Below are positions 47,442 to 57,500 of a DNA stretch of 64,000 nucleotides, piece by piece. Numbering within the stretch: position 1 is the first letter of the stretch; each line of letters begins with the position of its first letter. A model generated the notes under the pieces. That model was not told the DNA's origin. It made no database searches and saw only the letters and a program-made list of their open reading frames with translations. The stretch is from Chitinophagaceae bacterium (GTDB lineage: Bacteria; Bacteroidota; Bacteroidia; Chitinophagales; Chitinophagaceae). The stretch lies in contig JAIYAN010000015.1 of assembly GCA_027489035.1 (NCBI GenBank), positions 186,001 to 250,000 of the forward strand. The letters run 5' to 3'. The position numbers and the translations under genes were made by a program.

Positions 47442-49943
47442 ATGCAAATACCCGAACAGTTTTCCGGATTAAATGATAATGAGGTTTTAGAAAACAGGTC
47501 AGCTTTTGGCAACAATGATTTGGAAGTAAAAGAAGACCGCGTTTTTTGGAACGTGCTACGCGAAGTGGTTTCGGAACCAATGTTTATTTTGTTGGTTGCT
47601 TCATGTATTATTTATTTCTCGCTCAATCAAATTAAAGAGGGTTTTATCATGTTGGGCTCAATTTTAATTGTTTCTGGCATTTCAATCTTTCAAGAATATC
47701 GAAGCAGAAACGCCATATTGTCCCTTAAAAAAATATCCGCTCCGCATGTAAAAGTTTTGAGAAATGGAAAACTCATTTCCATTCAAACAGCTGAAATTGT
47801 TGTTAATGATATCGTTTATGTTGAAGAAGGCGATGTGATTCCTGCAGATGGTAGAGTGATTTTCTCTAATGACTTTTCAATTAATGAATCAATTTTAACT
47901 GGAGAATCTTTTCCTGTTGAAAAAAATAAAACCAATCATCCCGAAGTATTCAGAGGTACGTTAGTCGTTTCAGGAAGTACCTATATTTCTACCGAAGCAG
48001 TAGGATTGGCAACGATGTTTGGTAAAATTGGACTTTCATTGCAGCATGTTGAAGTGGAAAAAACGCCATTGCAAAAGCAAATAAAATCATTTGTGCAGTA
48101 TATGGTTTGGGTTGGCGGCATTGCTTTTTTGGTTATTGTAGGGGTCAATTATTTAAAATCCGGTGATTTAATACAATCCATTTTACAAGGACTTACTTTG
48201 GCCATGAGCATTTTACCAGAAGAAATTCCTGTTGCGTTTAGTACGTTTCAAGCCCTTGGTGCTTTTAGATTATTGCGCAACAATCACATCATTGTAAAAC
48301 AACCACAATATGTAGAAACATTGGGTTCTGCTACTGTTATTTGTGCGGATAAAACCGGAACTATTACACAAAATAAAATGCGCCTCGATTATGTGTACTC
48401 ATTTAAAAAAAATCAATCTACTGATATTGTAAATGAAGGAATAAAAGAAAATGAAGTGCTCACTTATGGCATGTGGAGCAGTGAAATCAATCCTTTTGAT
48501 CCAATGGAAATTGCGATTCATGAATTGTACAGACAATCAACATCGAATAATGATAGACAACTGTATAAACAAGTTCACGAATATCCTCTTGGTGGAAAGC
48601 CACCTATGATGACGCATATTTTTTCTTCTCCATCCAATGAGATAATCATTGCCATGAAAGGCGGTCCAGAAGCTTTGTTATCTCAAAGTACCTTAACAGA
48701 GTCTGAAAAAGAATTGGTGCGCAAACAAGTGCATCAATATGCTTCAATGGGGCTGAGGGTTTTAGGCGTTGGCAAAAGCAATTGGAAAGAAAGCAAATGG
48801 CCAACAAATCAACAAGAATTTACCATAGATTTTTTGGGCTTGATGGCTTTTCAAGATCCACCAAAAGATAACATTACTCAAACATTACAAACTTTTTACA
48901 AAGCAGGAATTGATGTAAAAATGATAACGGGTGATTATCCCGAAACAGCAATGGCTATTGCAAATCAGATTTCATTTGCACATGAAAACGAAGTGTTGAC
49001 TGGTGATGAAGTGCTTGAAATGGATATGCCAACGCTTCGCTCAAAAGTAAAAACAATAACCATGTTTGCACGCATGTTTCCTGATGCAAAACTTAAGGTA
49101 ATTCAAGCACTTAAAGAAAATGGGGAAGTAGTTGCCATGACAGGGGATGGGGTAAATGATGGTCCTGCGCTTAAAGCCGCGCACATTGGAATTGCGATGG
49201 GAAAGCGAGGTAGCGAATTGGCAAAAGCAACAGCAGCTTTAATCTTAACGGATGACGATTTATGGAACATGACAGATGCCGTTGCTATGGGCAGAAAAAT
49301 TTACGATAACCTTAAAAAAGCCATTCAGTATATCGTTTCTATTCATATTCCCATATTCTTAATTGTAGCGTTGCCTTTGTTTTTTAAATGGGATTTCACT
49401 ACAATATTTACACCCATACACGTTATCTTTTTAGAATTGATTATGGGTCCAACTTGCTCTATAGTGTATGAAAACGAACCCATCGAACCAGGAACCATGC
49501 TTCGAAAACCACTGAAATCAACCGCTACATTTTTATCGTTCCGCCAATTGATTATGAGCATTGCACAAGGTTTATTTATAACTGCTGGATGCTTGGGAAT
49601 TGGTTATTATTTCATGAACACAGATGCCACTAATGAAACGATTCGTACGGTGATATTTATAACCTTACTATTTAGCAATATCTTTTTAACATTGTTTAAT
49701 CGTTCAACAACCCAATCTATAATTCATACCATTCGATATAAAAATCGATTGGTTCCTTTTGTATTGATTATAAGCTTGGCGTTTATTTTAATTGTAACCA
49801 AATTTTCATTTGCCCATTCTATTTTTTATTTAACCGATTTAAATTTAATTCAATGGATTTTATGTATTGCGGTTGCATTCGTTTCTACCAGCTGGGTTGA
49901 AATACATCGATTTTTTTTAAGACGAAAATTAAGAAGTCGATAA
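47442..49943 (+). CDS. Cation-translocating P-type ATPase
   Basis: 833 aa; ILTGESFPVEKN; ILPEEIPVAFSTF; CADKTGTITQNKM; MTGDGVNDGPALKAAHIGIAMG. Confidence 0.95.
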   Translation: MQIPEQFSGLNDNEVLENRSAFGNNDLEVKEDRVFWNVLREVVSEPMFILLVASCIIYFSLNQIKEGFIMLGSILIVSGISIFQEYRSRNAILSLKKISAPHVKVLRNGKLISIQTAEIVVNDIVYVEEGDVIPADGRVIFSNDFSINESILTGESFPVEKNKTNHPEVFRGTLVVSGSTYISTEAVGLATMFGKIGLSLQHVEVEKTPLQKQIKSFVQYMVWVGGIAFLVIVGVNYLKSGDLIQSILQGLTLAMSILPEEIPVAFSTFQALGAFRLLRNNHIIVKQPQYVETLGSATVICADKTGTITQNKMRLDYVYSFKKNQSTDIVNEGIKENEVLTYGMWSSEINPFDPMEIAIHELYRQSTSNNDRQLYKQVHEYPLGGKPPMMTHIFSSPSNEIIIAMKGGPEALLSQSTLTESEKELVRKQVHQYASMGLRVLGVGKSNWKESKWPTNQQEFTIDFLGLMAFQDPPKDNITQTLQTFYKAGIDVKMITGDYPETAMAIANQISFAHENEVLTGDEVLEMDMPTLRSKVKTITMFARMFPDAKLKVIQALKENGEVVAMTGDGVNDGPALKAAHIGIAMGKRGSELAKATAALILTDDDLWNMTDAVAMGRKIYDNLKKAIQYIVSIHIPIFLIVALPLFFKWDFTTIFTPIHVIFLELIMGPTCSIVYENEPIEPGTMLRKPLKSTATFLSFRQLIMSIAQGLFITAGCLGIGYYFMNTDATNETIRTVIFITLLFSNIFLTLFNRSTTQSIIHTIRYKNRLVPFVLIISLAFILIVTKFSFAHSIFYLTDLNLIQWILCIAVAFVSTSWVEIHRFFLRRKLRSR

Positions 49944-49980
49944 ACAGCTAACCCTTTTTATATTGTCCTATTTTTGTTAA

Positions 49981-50979
49981 ATGGAAATAAACGATGAGTT
50001 TCTAAAAATAGATGCGATATCCAAAACAATAAATGGTTCTTTGGCGGTTGATGATGTTAGTATTTCGTTTTCAACACAAAAAAAAATAGCCATAGTTGGA
50101 GAAACGGGCTCGGGTAAGTCGACGCTTTTAAAATTAATCGGCGGATTAGAACAACTTGATAATGGCTCAATTTGGTATAATCAAATAAAAGTTAAGGGAG
50201 CACTAGAGCAGCTAATTCCTGGACATCCAAAAATTGCCTATTTAAGTCAGCATTTCGAGTTGCCCAACAACTATCAAGTATTCGATGTTTTAGATTTTAT
50301 CAATCAATTATCAGAAGAAGAAAAAGAAAGGCTTTATGATATTTGTGGCATTAGGCCATTTTTACAAAGATGGACAGATGAGCTTTCGGGAGGGGAGCGT
50401 CAACGTGTGGCTTTGGTGAAAACTTTATTAACTGCACCTGAAATGCTTTTGCTAGATGAGCCATTTTCGAATTTGGATTTACACAGCAAACAAAAAATGA
50501 CGGAGTTGATAAATTCAATTTCAAATGATTTGAATGTTCGTATAATAATGGTATCTCATGATGCTTCGGATGTTTTGGCTTGGGCTGAAGAAATTTACAT
50601 ATTCAAAAATGGAAAAATCATCCAATATGGTACACCCGAATTTCTATATCATTATCCAATCAACGAATACTGTGCAAATTTGTTAGGCGATTGTTTGTTT
50701 GTTGAGAATGGTTCTCCAATATTTAAATCAACAATTCTTGATACGCAGAACAATAAAAAAATATTACTTCGACCTTCTTATTTATCTCTTGCAGAAACCA
50801 ATCGAGAAAATACAATTTTAGGTACAATAACAAAGATTGTATTTAAAGGAACTTATAGTGTAATACATGTATTGTATGATGGTATTACGTTTCATGTCAT
50901 GTGCAATGAATCACATACGCATTTTCTTGGAAAAGAAATCGCATTTTATTTCAACAGAGAAAATGTATGCTATATCTAA
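49981..50979 (+). CDS. ABC transporter ATP-binding protein with TOBE-like C-terminal region
   Basis: 332 aa; VGETGSGKSTLLKLIGG; LSGGERQRVALVKTLLTAPEMLLLDEPFSNLD. Confidence 0.93.
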   Translation: MEINDEFLKIDAISKTINGSLAVDDVSISFSTQKKIAIVGETGSGKSTLLKLIGGLEQLDNGSIWYNQIKVKGALEQLIPGHPKIAYLSQHFELPNNYQVFDVLDFINQLSEEEKERLYDICGIRPFLQRWTDELSGGERQRVALVKTLLTAPEMLLLDEPFSNLDLHSKQKMTELINSISNDLNVRIIMVSHDASDVLAWAEEIYIFKNGKIIQYGTPEFLYHYPINEYCANLLGDCLFVENGSPIFKSTILDTQNNKKILLRPSYLSLAETNRENTILGTITKIVFKGTYSVIHVLYDGITFHVMCNESHTHFLGKEIAFYFNRENVCYI

Positions 50980-51151
50980 TATGCATTATGACTTATGTTG
51001 ATTATGATCACAATTAATGTACATATAGAAATTGTACTACGTGCATTTACGTAGTTGAAAATGTTTTTCTACTTAATTTAAAAAATAGTTGACTTCCTAC
51101 ATAATAAAGCTTTCGAAACTTCGTATTATAGATGTGCAAAGCACAAAAGTT

Positions 51152-51170
51152 CGTTTTTATCCGTACCCAA
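51152..51170. promoter_or_regulatory. CGTTTTTATCCGTACCCAA motif shared with the 54062-54097 locus
   Basis: TCGTTTTTATCCGTACCC here versus TCGTTTTTAATCCGTACCC at 54073-54091. Confidence 0.45.
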
Positions 51171-51256
51171 ACCTTATCCATTTTATCCATTGAAAAGATC
51201 TATGGTTTCCAAATCCTAGTGAAATTAAACATGTAAACACAAACTGGAACCATATC

Positions 51257-51290
51257 AAAAAAGCCTCGAATTATTCGGGGCTTTTTTCTT
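51257..51290 (+). terminator. Rho-independent-type terminator, about 280 nt from the nearest upstream plus-strand stop
   Basis: AAAAAAGCCTCGAA-TTA-TTCGGGGCTTTTTTCTT. Confidence 0.85.
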
Positions 51291-51447
51291 CTTTCTCATT
51301 CTGTTTCTCGCACTGATTAATTCAAACTTATTTTTTTAGGAAGCAATAAATACGATTTTGCAAATTGAATATCTTTTTTGTCAAAAAAATATCAGACTTC
51401 ACAATATTTTTTTCTACGATTCGTTTTAATAAAAAAATCCTAATGGT

Positions 51448-52056
51448 ATGAAAAATGTATTAAATGCAATTGTTGGTTTAGTTTTATTGACTGTTCTAAA
51501 CAGTTCTTGTTCTAAGTTAGGCTGTGTTTATAAACCAGATCCTGCTAAGGCTTCAAAAGTATCGAACAGTTCTTCATTTGTAAAATTAAAAAATGGAAGA
51601 ACGGTTTATTACAACAAGTTAGAAATCATTAAAGGTGTTTTCACTGCGCCGCATTTATTAGCAAATGAAAGCATAAAAATAAAGCCAAGCGAAATTGAGG
51701 CTTATCAAATCGAAGATCATTATGCTGTCACTCAAAAATTTATTATGAATGGACATAAAAGTTTTGTAGCGGTTGATGCACTTCCTGGATTTGCGAAAAG
51801 AGTTGTAAAAGGTAAGCTTAATGTGTATTGTAAGAAATATTTTAATGGAAGATTTTCAACAGATGAATTCTTTTTGCAATCAGAAAACGACTGCAGAATT
51901 TATGCATACACGCCAGAATTATTCAAAAAAATGATTGAGGATAATGAAGAAGCATTGAACTATTACCATAAAGAAACCGTTGGTGTTGACCCTTCTAAAA
52001 AAATTACCAATACTGCCGAAATGTATAATCAATCTGCATTCATGACCAAAAACTAA
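51448..52056 (+). CDS. Hypothetical lipoprotein
   Basis: MKNVLNAIVGLVLLTVLNSSCSKLG lipobox; 202 aa. Confidence 0.8.
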   Translation: MKNVLNAIVGLVLLTVLNSSCSKLGCVYKPDPAKASKVSNSSSFVKLKNGRTVYYNKLEIIKGVFTAPHLLANESIKIKPSEIEAYQIEDHYAVTQKFIMNGHKSFVAVDALPGFAKRVVKGKLNVYCKKYFNGRFSTDEFFLQSENDCRIYAYTPELFKKMIEDNEEALNYYHKETVGVDPSKKITNTAEMYNQSAFMTKN

Positions 52057-52092
52057 TTTAAAATAGTGTGTTTTTCTTAATTGTTGCATAAG

Positions 52093-52125
52093 CCCCAAAC
52101 TGATATTAAGTTTTGGGGTTTTGTG
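52093..52125 (+). terminator. Terminator downstream of the lipoprotein
   Basis: CCCCAAACT-gatatta-AGTTTTGGGGTTTTGTGTTTTT. Confidence 0.8.
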
Positions 52126-52189
52126 TTTTTAGTAAAAATTGAAAATATTGGTATAGTGTACTAACCATAATCATAATTATGCAATTGAA

Positions 52190-53368
52190 TTGACTTTAGT
52201 TTTATGGTTAAAACAAACGATGATTAATTCATTACATAAAAAACCAAATTTGTTTTTTTTGATGAGTGTTTTTTGTTTTTTGACCTTCTCTTTAAAAACT
52301 TTTTCAAAATCTATTCCAGATCAACAAATACATAAACTTTTTCGCAATTCTTCTAGTTTAAGTTTTAAATCGCCTAATTCCGATTCCAATTATTTTCAAA
52401 AAATGGTAATTAAATTACAACAAGTAAAGTGGTATTATTTAAAAATTAAAGCAGAAAAAAACTGGACAAATATTCCCACAATTAAAAATAAACTTCAAGT
52501 AGGAGATAGTTTAATCTCAATTATTCATATAAAAAACAATCTTAAAAAATCAGGAGATTATGCTGGGTTAGATAGGAGTTTTTATTTTAATGAAGATTTA
52601 AAACTTGCGATTATACATTTCCAAAAAAGGATGGGAATGGATCAAAATGGCATTATAAACAATGCATTGATTTTGCGAATAAACAAAAATGTTGATTATG
52701 TATTAAAGCAAATTGAAGCTAGTATAAAAACGATTTCTGATTTGACAGAAATAGATGTGCGTGATTTCATTTACGTTAATATTCCGGATTTTCATTTGCA
52801 GGTGTATAAAAACAATATACCTCAAATTGAGATGAAAGTAATTGTTGGAAAATTTAAAAATAAAACCCCAACATTTAATACAACGCTAAATGCTGTAGTT
52901 GTTTGTCCTTATTGGAACGTGCCAAAAAGTATAGAACAAAAAGAGATTTTGCCTTTATTGAGAAAGAATCACAATTATTTAGAAAAACACAACATGGAAT
53001 GGAGCAATGGGATAATACGGCAACGTCCTGGTCCTACAAATTCTTTAGGTCGAATTAAGTTTATAATCCCCAATCGTTATTCCGTTTTTTTGCATGATAC
53101 ACCTATTAAAAGTTTGTTTGAAAAAAGAGTACGCATGTTTAGTCATGGTTGCATTAGATTAAATGACGCAAAAAAGTTAGCATTATATGTATTGCAACAA
53201 GAAAAAAACTGGGATAGTTTAAGATTAGAAAATGCAATAAATGAGAACAAAGAAAAAAAGGTAAAATTAAGTACGCCAATACCTGTATATGTTAGCTATT
53301 TAACTGCATGGGTAGACGAAAATGGGATCTTGCAATTGCGTGAAGATATTTATGGAAAGTATAAGTAA
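52190..53368 (+). CDS. L,D-transpeptidase (YcbB/LdtD-like)
   Basis: 392 aa; peptidoglycan-binding segment FQKRMGMDQNGIIN; VNIPDFHLQVY; NRYSVFLHDTP...RMFSHGCIRLNDAKKLA. Confidence 0.92.
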   Translation: MTLVLWLKQTMINSLHKKPNLFFLMSVFCFLTFSLKTFSKSIPDQQIHKLFRNSSSLSFKSPNSDSNYFQKMVIKLQQVKWYYLKIKAEKNWTNIPTIKNKLQVGDSLISIIHIKNNLKKSGDYAGLDRSFYFNEDLKLAIIHFQKRMGMDQNGIINNALILRINKNVDYVLKQIEASIKTISDLTEIDVRDFIYVNIPDFHLQVYKNNIPQIEMKVIVGKFKNKTPTFNTTLNAVVVCPYWNVPKSIEQKEILPLLRKNHNYLEKHNMEWSNGIIRQRPGPTNSLGRIKFIIPNRYSVFLHDTPIKSLFEKRVRMFSHGCIRLNDAKKLALYVLQQEKNWDSLRLENAINENKEKKVKLSTPIPVYVSYLTAWVDENGILQLREDIYGKYK

Positions 53369-53509
53369 AAATTAAAAAGTAAAAAGTGAAACAGATTTCA
53401 CGACGAAGAGCGTATAAAATAAAAGTATGTTCACACACACACAAGTGTGCATTTAGAATTTGAATAAATTCTATTAAAAAATAAAAAAGATTGAAAAATG
53501 TAAACTCGA

Positions 53510-53815
53510 TTATCTTCTTCTGTTATCAAAGCCACCTGGTCTGTTGAATCCACCATTATTTCTGGGTGGTGCGCTTCTCTCTTCAGCTTCTTTTACAACA
53601 AGGGGTTTTTTGCCTAAAGAAATATCATTCAAATGTTCAACAGCTTCTAAGCCATCTTCTCTGTTTTTCATTTCAATAAAAGCGAAACCCTTGCTTTTAC
53701 CAGTTTCTTTATCCAAGGCTACTTTGGCGGAAACGACTTCACCGAATTTTTCAAAAATCTCTTCCAATTCAGCATCATCTAAATCATAAGGTAAGCCAGC
53801 AACGAAAATTTTCAT
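53510..53815 (-). CDS. RRM-domain RNA-binding protein
   Basis: 101 aa; KIFVAGLPYDLDDAELEEIFEKFGEVVSAKVALDKETGKSKGFAFIEM; Gly/Arg-rich tail. Confidence 0.95.
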   Translation of the reverse strand: MKIFVAGLPYDLDDAELEEIFEKFGEVVSAKVALDKETGKSKGFAFIEMKNREDGLEAVEHLNDISLGKKPLVVKEAEERSAPPRNNGGFNRPGGFDNRRR

Positions 53816-54061
53816 ACGAGTAATTATTTAGGTGAAATTAGTAACTTATTTTTTTTAATTACAATAAATCACTAAAAATATTTTCTCGATTTTCATAAAA
53901 GAAAGATTTACGAAATAGACATTTATAATAAGTTGAAAAAATAAATTAAAGTTTAACGGGCTTTTTTAAAATCAACATCTACATCTCCTTTTTTCGAATA
54001 ATATTTTTTTAGCCCTCAGCAAAATAAAAGTTTCCATTTTTCGTTTAGTAAATACACCTAT

Positions 54062-54097
54062 CGTACCCTAAATCGTTTTTAATCCGTACCCCAAATC
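54062..54097. promoter_or_regulatory. 13-bp direct repeat (CGTACCCTAAATC / CGTACCCCAAATC), period 23, with an intervening CGT core
   Basis: 54062-54074 and 54085-54097; CGTTTTT at 54074. Confidence 0.5.
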
Positions 54098-54223
54098 AAT
54101 GTGCAAATTTGGGATTTAGTTCGGAGGCTATTTGGTTACATCAAAAAATTAATTTGATTTATTGATGTTTATCATCGCCGTTGCTAACACAAAATACATT
54201 TTCATCAAATGGTGAATTTGTTG

Positions 54224-54258
54224 AAGAGGTTAATCAGAAATGATTGCCTCTTTTTTTG
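54224..54258 (+). terminator. Terminator-like stem with GAAA tetraloop
   Basis: AAGAGG-TT-AATCA-GAAA-TGATT-G-CCTCTTTTTTT. Confidence 0.75.
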
Positions 54259-54505
54259 TTGAAAAATTTTTGTGATACTTATCATTTATTTACCTTTCTC
54301 ATAACATACTTTAATTTTTTTGATTTTATAGTTTTGTGGATAAGGAAAACCAATAAGATATTGATTAGAATGTTATGATTTTTTAGAATATTATTATAAT
54401 TTAGATTTTTTATTTCTGATCCTTTTTAGATATCTGCCGAAAATCCTGCCTTTAAATCCAATAGTTTTTTTGTAAAGCCTGGTTTTATCAATAATTAAAT
54501 TAATC

Positions 54506-57500
54506 ATGAAAGCTACTATAAGCTATAAAATTAATGTACAGGCAGAAATTCAAATGCAACGGCGAAAAAGGCTATTTGTTATGCTTTTTGTTTTTTCAAT
54601 CATGAATATTGGTTTGGTTTATGCTCAATGTAGTAATACTTTATCTGGAACGTATACAATTGGTACTTTTGGAAATTTCCCGACACTCACAGCTGCTGCC
54701 AATCAATACAATACATCTTGCTTATCTGGAAACGTAGAATTTATTTTAATTGATTCTTTTTATAGCAATGCTGAAAATTTTCCAATTGTTTTTGCAAATA
54801 ATGAAAATGCTTCGATTTCTAATTCGTTGACTATAAAACCACAATCCAATAATGTTGTGCGTATAACAGGAAATGTAAATGATAATCCAATTCTTAAAAT
54901 AACGGGAAATTTCATTACCATTAATGGTTCAAATAATAACGCTAACACTAAAAACTTAACAATAATAAACGAGAGTACCTTACAGCCAAGGGTGATTTTA
55001 TTGGGTTCTGAAGGTACTGTTTCTGTAAACAATTGTACCATAAAAAATTGTGTGTTAATCAATGGAAATGACAAAAGCGTAATTACCATTTCTGATGCTA
55101 TAACAATTGCAAATCCTGGATTTTTTTCTAACATAAATCTTGAAAACAATCTAATTCAAAGGTCGTTATATGGAATTTATGCCAATGCTAAAATTGTAGC
55201 GGGTAATGGTAGCGGTCTTTCAATAAAAAATAATGAATTAAACTCAAGTGGTGTCAACGCGATTAGAAATGTAGGGATTTATTTAAAAGGTATTGATGGG
55301 GCAATTATTGATGCAAATGTAATCGGTAATTTTTCCAATACAGATGATGCTACCGATAAAGGAATTTATCTAGCTGATACGGTTCGAAACGCTGTAGTTT
55401 CCAACAATAAAATTTACAATTTAAATTATACCCGTACAAATGGATTTGGTGCTCATGGTATAAATATTTCAACTGGATATGCCAATGCGAGCATAACTGT
55501 GTTTAACAACATGATTGCAAATCTTTCGGGCGATGGATCTGATTTTACTTCGGGAAGTATAGATAATCCTACAGGAATCATGATAGACAATTTTCCAACT
55601 GATCAAACTGGTATTAAATTGTACCATAATTCTATTTTTTTAGGAGGTGTTGCAGGTTTTACCAATACGCTAAATAAAATCAATGCTGTGTCATCTTGTA
55701 TTCGAATAAAAGGCACAAGTAAGGCAGAAATTATCAATAATATTTTAGTCAATAATCTTGGTTTAAAAAATGGTTTAGGATTTGGAGCAGTTTGTATTTT
55801 AACTTCTAGGGGAGGGACGCAATTTGATTTACTTGATTATAACGATTATGCAGTCAATCCTATTGGCAATGGTGTAAAATTATTTGGTTATAATTTCAAT
55901 GGAAACTTGGCGTATGCTTCTTTGTCAACATGGAAAACCGCCACATCAAAAGACGTTAATTCAATAAACATTATACCCTCATTTATTTCAGGTATTGATT
56001 TGCATTTAAACGATAACAATAATAATTTATTGAGCAATCTAGGCACTCCAATAGCCGGACTTTATAATGATATTGATTCTGCTTCAAGAAATTTAATTAG
56101 GCCAGATATTGGATGCGATGAATTTGTATTGAGTAACACCGCAAATTGGATTGGGCGAATTTCTACTTCATGGGATAATTCAAACAATTGGGAAGATAAT
56201 ATAATGCCTAATGAAACAAAAGATGTAAGCTTAAGTCACAATTCCAATTATGTTCCTTCTGGATTAAATTTTACAAAAGTTAGAAATTTATATCTTTCAA
56301 GTGTTTCTGATGAAGTGTTATTGAATTTAGATACTTTGCAAACATTGGAAATTTATGGGGCATTAACTAAAAATGGGGGTAAAATTGACGCGTCGAAATG
56401 CAGCATTTCAATGAGTGGAAATTCATTGCAAACCATTCCTGCGAATATTTTCGAAAATAATAAAGTACTCAATTTAGAAATTGCCAACTCGAGCATAAGT
56501 GGCGTTGTGTTATCTGGTAAACTAGATATATACCGTTCCTTAAAATTTTCAACTGCTGGATTAAAACTAACAACAAATAATTTCCTTACACTAAAATCTA
56601 CATTAAATGAAACCGCTTGGGTTGGAGATTTGACCGGTAAAAAAATTGAAGGAAATGTTACCGTTGAAAGATTTATCCCAACAGGAATTTCGCATGTTAA
56701 ATCTTGGCAATTGCTTGCTGTTCCAACATTTGGTAGTCAAACCGTAAATCAAAGTTGGCAAGATTCTGCAACTTCGGCCAATCAATCCCGTTATGCTGGT
56801 TATGGAACCATGATAACGAGTAGTTTGCCTAATGCGCTTGCACTTGGTTTTGATGCATATACCGCCCCTGGTGGAACAATGAAAACCTATAATTCGAGTG
56901 ATAACAGTTATATAGGAATTGCATCTACACAAATTCCAATTCAAAATTCAAAAGGTTATTTTGTTTATGTGAGGGGGGATCGAACGGTTACAACGTTTAA
57001 TGCTCTAGCTAATGCTACTATATTAAGAACAACTGGAAAATTATATGCTGCCAATGCAGGTGAACTTCCACCAGTTACAAACATTAATGCCAATCGTTTT
57101 GAATGCATCGGAAATCCATATGCATCAGCTATTGATTTTACAACAATTAATATATCTGGAAACATAGACAACACATTTTATGTTTGGGACCCTTTATTAA
57201 CTGGACATAATATTCAAGGTGGATATCAAACCATTAGCAGTACAAATGGTTACTTACCCATACCCGGTGGTACGTCAAATTATAGTGGATTAGAACCTGT
57301 TACAGCAATTCAATCAGGACAAGCATTTTTTATGCATGCTACTGGTGCCGGTTCTGGCGGTAATATTTCTTTTGCTGAATCTTGTAAAATTACAGGAAGT
57401 AAAATGCAATTCAGGGAAAATAATGAAGCCAATAATTTAAATTTTATTTCTACAAAATTATATGGGGTAAACATTACGGGAAATTATTTGACAGATGGAA

